Positions 56,775-64,000 of a stretch of DNA of 64,000 nt are shown one piece after another. A model generated the notes under the pieces. It searched no databases. It was given only the letters and a program-made list of their open reading frames with translations, and was not told where the DNA came from. Origin of the DNA: Synechococcus sp. Tobar12-5m-g (lineage in GTDB: Bacteria > Cyanobacteriota > Cyanobacteriia > PCC-6307 > Cyanobiaceae); assembly GCF_024345415.1 (NCBI RefSeq), contig NZ_JAGQBB010000008.1, positions 1 through 64,000 of the forward strand, read 5' to 3'. Made by a program: the position numbers and the translations under genes. How positions within the stretch are numbered: position 1 is the stretch's first letter; every line of letters starts with the position of its first letter.

Positions 56775-57986
56775 ATGACTGACGTCTCCGCAGATCATCC
56801 CATCCTGGCCCGGATGAGGAAGGAAGGGCCCAAGAAGATCCTCACCTGCGATGGTGGAGGCATCCGCGGGCTGATCAGCGTGGAGATCCTCGCCAAACTC
56901 GAGGCGGATCTGCGTATAAAGCTAGGGCAACCCGAGCTCCTTCTGGGCGACTATTTCGATTTCATCTGCGGCACCAGCACGGGGGGCATCATCGCCGCGT
57001 GCCTATCGTCCGGGATGTCTGTGAGCCAGATTCGCGACTTCTACGTGAGCAACGGTTCCAGCATGTTCGAGCGGGCCAAGTGGTACATGCAACTGCATCA
57101 GAAGTATGAAGCCGAACCCCTGGCCTTGCTGCTGCAGCAGGCGCTGACCTGTCAGCTCAACGGCCCCGGTTCCATCTACAACGAAAACGATCCCCCCGTT
57201 GAACTCGGCGATCTCAGGATGCGTGGGCTGCTGATGCTCGTTCTGCGCAACCACAATACCGATTCCCCCTGGCCGGTTTGCAACAACCCCCTGGCCAAGT
57301 ACAACCAACTGGATCGGAAGGATTGCAACCTTCATCTGCCGCTCTGGCAGCTGGTGAGGGCAAGCACGGCGGCGCCCACGTTCTTTCCGCCCGAAGTGGT
57401 GACCTTTGCTGCGGGGACCAACCGGGAGTACCAGTTCGTGTTCGTGGATGGGGGCATCACCACCTACAACAATCCCGCCTACCTGGCCTTCCAGATGGCC
57501 ACCGCCAGCCCGTACAAGATCAATTGGACCACAGGGGTTGATCAGATGCTGATCGTTTCAGTGGGCACGGGCAACGCTCCCGCCGCCAGGCCTGACTTTC
57601 GCCCGGAGGAACTTTCACGGCTCGGCCTTGCCATTACGGTTCCCTCCGCGCTGATGAATGCCGCCACAGCGGGCTGGGACATGGTGTGCCGCGTGTTGGG
57701 CGAGTGCCGCTATGGCGGGGAGGTGGATCGCGAGTTCGGCGCCATGATCCAGGCTCCGAATACGCCTGCGGGAGAGAGCAACTGGAGTGGGCTAAAGCAG
57801 TTCGCTTATGTTCGCTACGACCCCCTCACAAGCCGTGAGGGGCTGAATGATCTCGATCTCCCGGATGTGAGCGATAAGGCCATGGCAGGCATGGATGACG
57901 TCAAACTCATTCCCGAGCTCCAGCGGGTGGGAGAGGCCTACGCCGGGCGTCACGTGAAGATCGATCACCTCGCGGGCTTCGTGTGA
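56775..57986 (+). CDS. Patatin-like phospholipase
   Basis: A 403 aa lipid acyl hydrolase. Oxyanion loop CDGGGIRG (26-32), nucleophile motif GTSTGG with Ser68, and the catalytic Asp225 in VDGG complete the Ser-Asp dyad. AAPTFFPP precedes the Asp as in CapV-type bacterial patatins. GTG 56736, overlapping the upstream stop, could add 13 residues and would make the pair translationally coupled. With the nucleotide-handling partner upstream it fits an effector that attacks the cell's own membrane on a signal; this is inference. Confidence 0.88.
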   Translation: MTDVSADHPILARMRKEGPKKILTCDGGGIRGLISVEILAKLEADLRIKLGQPELLLGDYFDFICGTSTGGIIAACLSSGMSVSQIRDFYVSNGSSMFERAKWYMQLHQKYEAEPLALLLQQALTCQLNGPGSIYNENDPPVELGDLRMRGLLMLVLRNHNTDSPWPVCNNPLAKYNQLDRKDCNLHLPLWQLVRASTAAPTFFPPEVVTFAAGTNREYQFVFVDGGITTYNNPAYLAFQMATASPYKINWTTGVDQMLIVSVGTGNAPAARPDFRPEELSRLGLAITVPSALMNAATAGWDMVCRVLGECRYGGEVDREFGAMIQAPNTPAGESNWSGLKQFAYVRYDPLTSREGLNDLDLPDVSDKAMAGMDDVKLIPELQRVGEAYAGRHVKIDHLAGFV

Positions 57987-58178
57987 TCAATGTGGTCAAA
58001 CCAGTCAAGCGGTTGGCTACGCTCTTCCCACTGGGAACTCCGAGCCCGAACGCGCTGTAGATCGAGACACTCGAGTACATACTCCAGGACTTGGAGGCCC
58101 GATGGTTCTATCGGCGGGTTGCCGATCATTCCCCACCCGAGAGCCTACGCTTTTGATTCTGATTGCACCAGCTGACCC

Positions 58179-58616
58179 ATGCCCCATACCCCCCCATTCG
58201 GAGGCCACGCAAAATGGTTCCTGAGCACAACCGCAGCGGGCCTGATCGCCCTGCTGCCCTTCGCTTCAGGAAAAGCAGGGGATGCAGGTGGAATCGCTCC
58301 ACAGATCCCGCGAGACCAATGGAAAGACTGTGGATTCAATGACCAGATCATTGGTTGTATTGACAAGCAACTTTCCAATGGTCTGAGTCTTGTCTGGAAA
58401 GACGGACTTCGCATGACCTACCTAGAGCAGCAGGGGCGCCAGGTGGGGGAGGTAGTCTATTTGGTCGATAGGCTTGGTGGCCTGTGGAGGCGCGAAGTGT
58501 TGGCGCAAGGAAATACATTGCTCACCAGTCTTGGAAGCGGGAATCGGATAGTGGTACCACTCCGCTTTCCCTGCAGGCCTCCCTTGAAGGGCGAAGTGGG
58601 CTATTGCCGCTATTAA
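58179..58616 (+). CDS. Small exported protein of unknown function
   Basis: A 145 aa frame with a hydrophobic signal-like stretch (WFLSTTAAGLIALLPFAS) and a mature part with four Cys (DCGFNDQIIGCIDK, then PCRPP and GYCRY) that could form two disulfides. The C-terminal half is beta-rich (GEVVYLVDRLGGLWRREVL). No family recognised. It ends 38 bases before the convergent GH19/C39 gene and might be an inhibitor or partner of it, but nothing proves this. Confidence 0.55.
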   Translation: MPHTPPFGGHAKWFLSTTAAGLIALLPFASGKAGDAGGIAPQIPRDQWKDCGFNDQIIGCIDKQLSNGLSLVWKDGLRMTYLEQQGRQVGEVVYLVDRLGGLWRREVLAQGNTLLTSLGSGNRIVVPLRFPCRPPLKGEVGYCRY

Positions 58617-58653
58617 GTTGAAGCCGGATAACTCCTAAAGGCTGGATTTGAGC

Positions 58654-59958
58654 TTAGTTTGGTGGTTCGGCAATAATTGCCCACCCCTTGCCGGGAGCAT
58701 AGGTGCCATTGTCTAACACCATCCAGCGACGACCGAAGTTTTTGTAGCTGTATTGAAGGCCTTTGGCTACGCGATTGACATAGGTACCGTTGATCAAATC
58801 CATATCGCCAAAAGGATCATTCACGATCACCCCTGTTGGGGTGTAGCCAACTACGCAGAGCCAGTGCCCCCCTCCGGTTGGTGCATCAACATGGCCATGG
58901 TGGAGAAATCCGCACGGCACTGGAATGCCTCGGTTGATCTGTTGCTCAATGATGGAGAAGTCGCAATTCTGATTAAACCTGGCTTTGAGGCCAAAGCTTT
59001 CCAGGGCCTGAATCTGGGAAGCGGCGTCCGTTGTGTCGCCGTAGGTGAAAACCTTCTTCAAATAGATGTCATCACCATTGGGGCCTGGAAGGGTACCTGG
59101 CTTCAGGAATTCAAGCAACATGGCACAACTGGAGCTGAAGCACATCCGATCGGCTTGAGCTTCTCCCTGGGCAAAAACGGCGGAATCTAGCTGGTAAAAG
59201 TAGGGAACGTCAAGAGGGTTCCTGCCGGCAACACTTACCCCAGCGGGCTTCTCCGCTTGGGTAGGAGAAACCGAATCGGGAATGAACTTGGTTGCTGTTG
59301 CGAAGTAGTCCTCCCGTTCCTGGAGTCCGTTGGCGGGATCACGTCCGTTGACCCGTTCGGAAATCTGACGGCAGCTTGCTCCACTGTCAACCAGGCTGTT
59401 CATGTGGTTTTTGTTCCACCAGAATCCCGCTGAGGTGAAAGGGTATTGGCTCGCTACGTAGCTGCAACCCTCCATCACACGCATATCGTTGATTGATTTG
59501 GCAAATTGTTCGTAGTTGTAGCGGCCTGTCAACTGGATGGCCCCCGCTCCTTTGAAGCGGGTGCCATCACCTGGCTGGGTGTTCCCTAAGTCACGCCTTC
59601 CCTCGTAGGCCTTACCACTTGCTAATTCCTGGAGCCACCGCAACCCTCCAGATTCATGGGCAATCTGTGCGATGAAATGGCGTATCCTTGCTGGCGTATC
59701 GATGTCGAAGCGATCAAGACAGCTGTTTAAATCAACAAGCTGATCGGGAGTGATATCGCGCCCGAAGATCGCTTTGCATTGATCGGCTGTGATCAACGCA
59801 GTCTCTGGTGCCTGGAATGGGGGCGCGGAGCGATACTGCTCGGCAAACCCATCAATTTGTGCTGTGGTCAGCTGATCTTGAAGCCATTGCCAAGCGGATT
59901 TCTGATGGGGAAGATCATTGTAGAATTTGGCGGCATCAATCAGGTTAATTGAGTTCAT
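58654..59958 (-). CDS. GH19 chitinase/endolysin domain fused to C39-like peptidase
   Basis: A 434 aa protein without a signal peptide. Residues 60-225 are a GH19-type glycosidase: FIAQIAHESGGLRWLQ gives Glu102, AYEGRRDLGN gives Glu119, and RFKGAGAIQLTGRYNYEQF is the family signature. Residues 248-430 resemble C39/papain-like peptidases: VPYFYQLDSAVF and DRMCFSSSCAML (Cys273), GGHWLCVVGY (His365) and VNDPFGDM (Asp381). Phage endolysins often carry GH19; coupling to a peptidase gives two ways of cutting peptidoglycan or a way to process a partner. Confidence 0.8.
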   Translation of the reverse strand: MNSINLIDAAKFYNDLPHQKSAWQWLQDQLTTAQIDGFAEQYRSAPPFQAPETALITADQCKAIFGRDITPDQLVDLNSCLDRFDIDTPARIRHFIAQIAHESGGLRWLQELASGKAYEGRRDLGNTQPGDGTRFKGAGAIQLTGRYNYEQFAKSINDMRVMEGCSYVASQYPFTSAGFWWNKNHMNSLVDSGASCRQISERVNGRDPANGLQEREDYFATATKFIPDSVSPTQAEKPAGVSVAGRNPLDVPYFYQLDSAVFAQGEAQADRMCFSSSCAMLLEFLKPGTLPGPNGDDIYLKKVFTYGDTTDAASQIQALESFGLKARFNQNCDFSIIEQQINRGIPVPCGFLHHGHVDAPTGGGHWLCVVGYTPTGVIVNDPFGDMDLINGTYVNRVAKGLQYSYKNFGRRWMVLDNGTYAPGKGWAIIAEPPN

Positions 59959-60600
59959 TAATTTATGAAGCCATGTTAATGCTTTTACTTTATAGTTTGC
60001 CTATGGGGTCACCAGGCTAAGTGCTGAAGCCGTTGCAAATATTATTATTCGTGGTATTGCTGGTGTTGTTGGTCACTTTTCTGCGCCTCTAAGCAATCCT
60101 TGTCGAATGTCACCATCGCGTTTAAGCGATCAAAGGATCTGCGGTCCCGCGATCAGCTGAGATGATGGCACTCTGCGGCACTGGCGGACTATCTCGCCGG
60201 TGGTCGCAGCAAGCCCAACTGCCCAGATGCGGTGAAAACCTGATCGATTTGGATATCGCTGACCTGATCACTGGAGCGGCTGACGGCATGCTGGTGATCT
60301 TTCGCCCCGATTGCTGATTGCAGAGATCTGCCAATCGTTTCATGACCAGCTCCCTCCCATGGATTCACAAATGCCAGCAGAGGCGGCAGCTCACGCAACC
60401 CCCCCATGGCGTGGCCACTTCAAGCAATGAAAATCATAGTGATGGATTTCATCTCTCTCGTAGAAGCAATTTGTGAAGCACCCCCAGGGCAGCCTTGCGC
60501 TCGATCGAAATGCGCTGCCTGAGCAGAATCTCCCAAGGGTATTCAGTGTCGCCATGGAAGACGCTTGCGATGCGGGCTTTCCCATTTTCTCAACGACGCC
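59959..60600. other. Stretch without a convincing gene
   Basis: No gene is recognised in about 640 bases between the GH19/C39 gene and the glycosyltransferase. The 5' leader of the GH19/C39 gene (59960-60060) is AT-rich and may hold its promoter. Short frames such as one ending DLITGAADGMLVIFRPDC at 60317 lack a supported start or family. Confidence 0.4.
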
Positions 60601-61740
60601 TCACCGTGGCGACGTCCAGCCAACCTCTTCTCCATTCTCCTTTAGACGGCCGCGCCACAGCCCCATGAGCGTGCCGAGAGCCATCAGGAAAGCCAGGCTT
60701 CCCACAACCCCACTCAGCAGCGGCTCCAACACAACCGTGTGCCATGGCGGCCGACCATGGCGGCTCAGGAGCCAGCAACTTAGCCGCTGCAGATAAAGAA
60801 TGGTCGTTGTGATTGCCACCACCTGGATCCATCCCAGGCGCAATACGCAGGTGCGCCCGGCGGCCAGAACTCCGATCAGCACCAGGACGCCGAGCGGCAC
60901 CACCAGAGTGGCCAACAGGAAATTCGGCAGCGTCAGCCAACGGAAGCGAAGCGTGGCCGCCTCCTTCGTCAGCCCATGGCGCAGCCCGCACTGCAGATGG
61001 CCGGTCATCCAGCGTCTGCGCTGGCGCAGGAGGTTGGCGAACGTGCGGGGGACCAGGGTGACGGCCGTGGCGCCGGTCGCCAGGCCGAGGTGATGCCCTT
61101 TGCGGCTGAGGCTGAGGGTGAGATCGGCATCTTCGGTGCGGGTGCGGCAGGAGAAGGGCGTCTCCACCAGCGCCGATCGCCGGAACAGGGTGGCGGCCCC
61201 CGGAAGAATGGCGATCGCACCGAGGGCTGCCTGGCCGGCGCGCTCCACATTCAGCGCGTTCTGATATTCCTGACGCTGCATTGAGGTCAGCAGGCCGGGG
61301 GCGGGCTGCGCCTCCAACATGAAGGCCACGGCATCGGCCCCCTCCGCCTCCAGCCATGCCGCGGCTGCGGCCAGGGCGTCCGGCTCGGGTCGGGTGTCGG
61401 CATCGAGGGTCAGCACCAGATCACCGCGACACGCTTCGATCGCGGTGTTGAGGGCAGCCGACTTGCCGCGATTGTGGGGGTGGCGCAGCAGCATCCCGCG
61501 GGCCAACGCCTTGAGCGCGCCCTGTGTCAGGTTCCCTGTCTGATCGCTCGAGCCGTCATCGACGACGATCACCTCCCAAGGGGATAGCGAACTGCACCGC
61601 AACGACCGCAGCGTTGCGACGATCACCGCTGCTTCGTTGTAGGCCGGGATAACGACCGACACATGACAGGCCTGGCGCGGCAGCGACGGCCCGGAGGGGC
61701 GGCCACCAAGGACATGCAGACCCAGCCACCAGAGCACCAA
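60601..61740 (-). CDS. Family 2 glycosyltransferase, processive membrane type
   Basis: About 379 aa. SVVIPAYNEAAVIVATLRSL, VVDDGSSDQTG, TLDADTRPEPDAL (Asp-x-Asp), TEDADLTLSL and QRRRWMTG (Q-x-x-R-W) are the full motif set of BcsA/PgaC-like synthases that polymerise and export a polysaccharide. Two or three membrane helices follow. GTG 61740 is the first usable start; the hydrophobic run LIELLLLLIWLR continues upstream in frame, so the real N terminus probably lies up to 50 bases further out at a non-ATG codon. Confidence 0.85.
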   Translation of the reverse strand: MVLWWLGLHVLGGRPSGPSLPRQACHVSVVIPAYNEAAVIVATLRSLRCSSLSPWEVIVVDDGSSDQTGNLTQGALKALARGMLLRHPHNRGKSAALNTAIEACRGDLVLTLDADTRPEPDALAAAAAWLEAEGADAVAFMLEAQPAPGLLTSMQRQEYQNALNVERAGQAALGAIAILPGAATLFRRSALVETPFSCRTRTEDADLTLSLSRKGHHLGLATGATAVTLVPRTFANLLRQRRRWMTGHLQCGLRHGLTKEAATLRFRWLTLPNFLLATLVVPLGVLVLIGVLAAGRTCVLRLGWIQVVAITTTILYLQRLSCWLLSRHGRPPWHTVVLEPLLSGVVGSLAFLMALGTLMGLWRGRLKENGEEVGWTSPR

Positions 61741-61802
61741 CAGGCGCAGCCAGATCAGCAGCAGGAGCAGCTCAATCAGCCGCCCAAAAACCGAACAGCC
61801 CG

Positions 61803-62426
61803 TCAGCGGAACTTCTCCACGATCCAGCGTGCCTTGCGATTGCCCGTGGACTCGTCGATCACCAGGCCCGGGTAGGAAGCCAGGGGCTCAATTCCATCGT
61901 CGGAGCGATCGGGGGAAACGAGCACATAGCCATAGCGACGGCAGCCGCTGCGTGCATAGGTCTCCTTACTCTCACAGGGTTGGAGTGCCGACAGCGGCCA
62001 GGCGGCGAACAACCAGTGTGTCTTGCCGGCGAGATCTTTGGTATTGGCCTGAAAGGTGACCACCCTGCTGGCCCCGCTCTTCGGCAGGGGGACGCGTTGG
62101 GCCGGCAGATCGAAGGATGGGGTGTTGTCATCGGTGATGATTTTTCGACCAGCGGTGCCGGTGGATTTCGCGTTGCCCGGCAGGGGCTTGTAGGCGGTGA
62201 GCCCCACCAGTACCTCCGGTTGCGAGGGGAAGGGTCTGCTGCCGGGTGCCTTGCCGCTGCAATCGAGCGTGATGCGGAACTGCAACTTCGATCCACTTGT
62301 TTCCATGGCAGGTCTGGTCAGCCCGCAGGACAGGGTCGGTTTCGCCAGCACTGGCGGGGCGCCCAGCAGCAGCAGTGCCACCAAGAGGCTGCGGCTAGGG
62401 ATGGTGGAGGATGTAAAGCGCATCAC
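61803..62426 (-). CDS. Exported protein encoded downstream of the AAA-lysozyme gene
   Basis: About 207 aa with a signal peptide (SLLVALLLLGAPPVLAKP). The mature part has four Cys in two pairs (LSCGLTRP and LDCSGK; QPCESK and SGCRRY), suggesting disulfides, and is beta-rich. It overlaps the upstream AAA-lysozyme gene by 32 bases, so it is translated with it. A periplasmic partner, such as an immunity protein or regulator of the lysozyme-like domain, is possible. No family recognised; GTG 62426 or ATG 62423 is the start. Confidence 0.62.
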   Translation of the reverse strand: MMRFTSSTIPSRSLLVALLLLGAPPVLAKPTLSCGLTRPAMETSGSKLQFRITLDCSGKAPGSRPFPSQPEVLVGLTAYKPLPGNAKSTGTAGRKIITDDNTPSFDLPAQRVPLPKSGASRVVTFQANTKDLAGKTHWLFAAWPLSALQPCESKETYARSGCRRYGYVLVSPDRSDDGIEPLASYPGLVIDESTGNRKARWIVEKFR

Positions 62427-64000
62427 GGAGCTCCAGTTCGTTGCGTAAGGGAATCAACTTGGCATAATTATCGCCGTTTCGCTTCCGTTCGGGAAAATAA
62501 AGCTTCACGTTGTCACGTTGCTGGTATAGCGCCTGGATGATTTCCGCGTCGGATGCCTTGGAAGGATCAGGCAGCGTGCTCAGTGCATTTTGCACGAGTG
62601 ATGTTTCAGGGCCGTACTGCACCGCGATGGAGAACATCACCGCCTCTAGGGCCAGTGATTTTCTGGCTTTCACGTTTAAGTGATAGGGCACACCCGAAGG
62701 GGTGGCGAGGGCGGTCCCCTTCACTTTGGCCAGAAGCTGTTTATAGTCTCTCTGCTCGATGTAGTCCCGCTGTGAATTGATGAAGCTGTCTCTGGTTTTT
62801 GGATCCTGTGCTAGTTTCTTCCAGGCTGTTGCGAAGGCAGCGGATTGGCCGTTAGTGTTGGGGTTGTTGCCCACCTGCGGCAGGGCTGCATGGAGTACCG
62901 GAAGCCTGTATTCAAGGAAGCCTAGGTAGTCATCCATTGACCCTCCGGCTTTGATGCTGTAGTAGCCGTAGTAAATACCACCGTGAGCATCGGTGAATCT
63001 CGTCCAAGCTTCATTCCCCTCAAAGCGCTTGGCCAGGATGTCGATGGTGTAAGGCGGTGACGGAACGGAGCGGATGCTGGCCACTTTCAGTAGCCGCTCC
63101 TGAAACACCTCGTTGTCTTCTTTCTGCTGCAACGCCCGCTCGGCCTGCCTGCCTTGGCGCACCGCTTGCCAGGTGGCCATGGCCAGTCCCACCACAAGCA
63201 GAGCGCAGAGGCTAAGACCCCATTTCAGCAGCTTCGCCCGTTCCTGCTGCGCCCTGGTACTGATCTGCAGTGCCTTCCGTTCGAGCTCTGCCCGCGTCTG
63301 CTGCTCTTCTGCGGAGCGGCTGGCTTCGAGGAAGGCGAGGTCGGCGTCACTGAGCCGTTTTCCCTGCGCCCACGCCTGGGCTTCCTCCAGAGGCCGGCCC
63401 CGCAGCAGGAACGACGGCTGCTGAGCTGGCCCTGCCGACTGCCAGGCGAGCAGGGCCTCGCCGTAAAGGGGCGGGCGCAGCTCTGCCAGCATCAGCTGCA
63501 CCCAGGCAACGTTGAACACTTCGGCGTAAATCGGGTTGTAGATCTGCAGCCTGCTGCCCCGCTTCACCACCAGTCCCGTCAACCGCAGTTGCAGCTGCTC
63601 TTGGCTGTCGTCGGCCTCGATGGCCCCGCTCTCCTGGATCTGCTGCACCAGGCCCAGCAGCCGCCCCCGGCCACGCTCGTCGGTCTGCAGCAGCCGGTCG
63701 CGGATCGTCTTGAGGTGCGGCGGCACATCCTGGGCTTCCCAGTTCTCGATCACCTGCCGGCGTGCCACCTGCTCCACCAGGGCCTCGGCGGACAATTCTT
63801 CAGTCCCGCCGCCGGCGGCTTCCGTCACCAGCTTGAGCAGCTTCTGAGTGAGAAACGGCTGGCCGCCGCTCCAGTGCAGTACGGCCTTCAGCACCGCCTC
63901 GGGCTCCCGCACCAGACCGTTCAGCCCCCCCAGCAGCGGCCGGGCTTCCTCCAGCCGGAAACCGGCTATTTCAACCGCGTGGCCGATGTTGAAGGCGGAG
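62395..64000 (-). CDS. AAA-like ATPase, membrane helix and lysozyme-like domain (5' end beyond window)
   Basis: At least 535 codons; the frame is open to the window edge. The visible N-terminal part (FNIGHAVEIAGFRLEEARPL, GGQPFLTQKLLKLV, LLRGRPLEEAQAWAQGKRLS) is the C-terminal half of the cyanobacterial AAA-like (AAA_35) ATPase that normally leads into WD40 repeats. Here a coiled coil and one membrane helix (LLKWGLSLCALLVVGLAMA) are followed by a domain with GGIYYGYYSIKAGGSMDDYL, ATAWKKLAQDPKTRDSFIN, AVMFSIAVQYGPETSLV and SDAEIIQALYQQRD, the order seen in VgrG/phage-tail lysozyme-like domains. P-loop lies outside the window. Confidence 0.75.
   Translation of the reverse strand, partial: SAFNIGHAVEIAGFRLEEARPLLGGLNGLVREPEAVLKAVLHWSGGQPFLTQKLLKLVTEAAGGGTEELSAEALVEQVARRQVIENWEAQDVPPHLKTIRDRLLQTDERGRGRLLGLVQQIQESGAIEADDSQEQLQLRLTGLVVKRGSRLQIYNPIYAEVFNVAWVQLMLAELRPPLYGEALLAWQSAGPAQQPSFLLRGRPLEEAQAWAQGKRLSDADLAFLEASRSAEEQQTRAELERKALQISTRAQQERAKLLKWGLSLCALLVVGLAMATWQAVRQGRQAERALQQKEDNEVFQERLLKVASIRSVPSPPYTIDILAKRFEGNEAWTRFTDAHGGIYYGYYSIKAGGSMDDYLGFLEYRLPVLHAALPQVGNNPNTNGQSAAFATAWKKLAQDPKTRDSFINSQRDYIEQRDYKQLLAKVKGTALATPSGVPYHLNVKARKSLALEAVMFSIAVQYGPETSLVQNALSTLPDPSKASDAEIIQALYQQRDNVKLYFPERKRNGDNYAKLIPLRNELELRDALYILHHP

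Noticed and set aside
54746-57986. Reading the SLOG-patatin pair as CBASS
   Set aside because: No CD-NTase-type cyclase (no GS-x-x-x-G...D-x-D nucleotidyltransferase motif) is present in either protein or nearby, so CBASS is not supported.
58654-59958. A resident prophage around the endolysin-like gene
   Set aside because: No capsid, tail, integrase or terminase genes are visible in the flanking 10 kb.

Overview
The window comes from a high-GC picocyanobacterium of the Synechococcus/Cyanobium type. It carries psbEFLJ behind rubA and ycf48, ndhCKJ, chlD, an MCE-type (ycf22-like) lipid transporter, UDP-xylose genes and a cobalamin gene. Most genes use GC-rich third positions. No rRNA or CRISPR array was seen. 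One tRNA, Val(UAC), is present.

Bases 1-44,800 are mostly a dense core genome. A partial IS5-like element abuts a type IV pilus secretin (pilQ). Then come a pentapeptide-repeat protein, cobD, murG, pgk, a UspA-ylqF-rluD chain, the tRNA, mazG, arfB, speE-speB, gcvT-aspS, a PIG-V-like membrane glycosyltransferase, dps, pyrG-queE, a sugar-nucleotide cassette around hisS (uxs, hisS, ugd, epimerase), photosystem II genes (rubA-ycf48-psbEFLJ) divergent from ndhCKJ, a yvcK homologue, an MCE transporter pair, chlD, folK-nudix-phr, a DegT aminotransferase, a phosphopantetheinyl transferase and fabI. Small scars interrupt this core: a MoxR stub, a doubly frameshifted UPF0114 gene and a GNAT fragment.

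Bases 44,800-64,000 are accessory. They hold an orphan antitoxin-like gene, a complete but dead IS5-type element (1.75 kb, with terminal repeats and a flanking repeat), and then an AT-rich three-gene operon on the minus strand. The operon encodes (1) a YbaK-like aminoacyl-tRNA editing domain fused to a tRNA-dependent cyclodipeptide synthase domain with its catalytic residues in place, (2) a SIR2-like domain without its catalytic motifs fused to an intact-looking TIR domain, and (3) an nSTAND ATPase with 14 WD40 repeats and an atypical P-loop. A textbook sigma70-type promoter lies just upstream, inside a truncated SIR2 gene. I read this as a candidate undescribed conflict system. WD40/STAND would sense, TIR would attack NAD+, and the CDPS/YbaK protein would act on aminoacyl-tRNA.

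Around it sit a second candidate pair (deoxyribosyltransferase-like/TPR/SLOG-like protein with a patatin phospholipase), a GH19-plus-C39 wall-degrading protein, a family 2 glycosyltransferase and, at the right edge, an AAA-like ATPase whose expected WD40 region is replaced by a membrane helix and a phage/VgrG-type lysozyme-like domain. Domain assignments are by eye from motifs; no database search was run.
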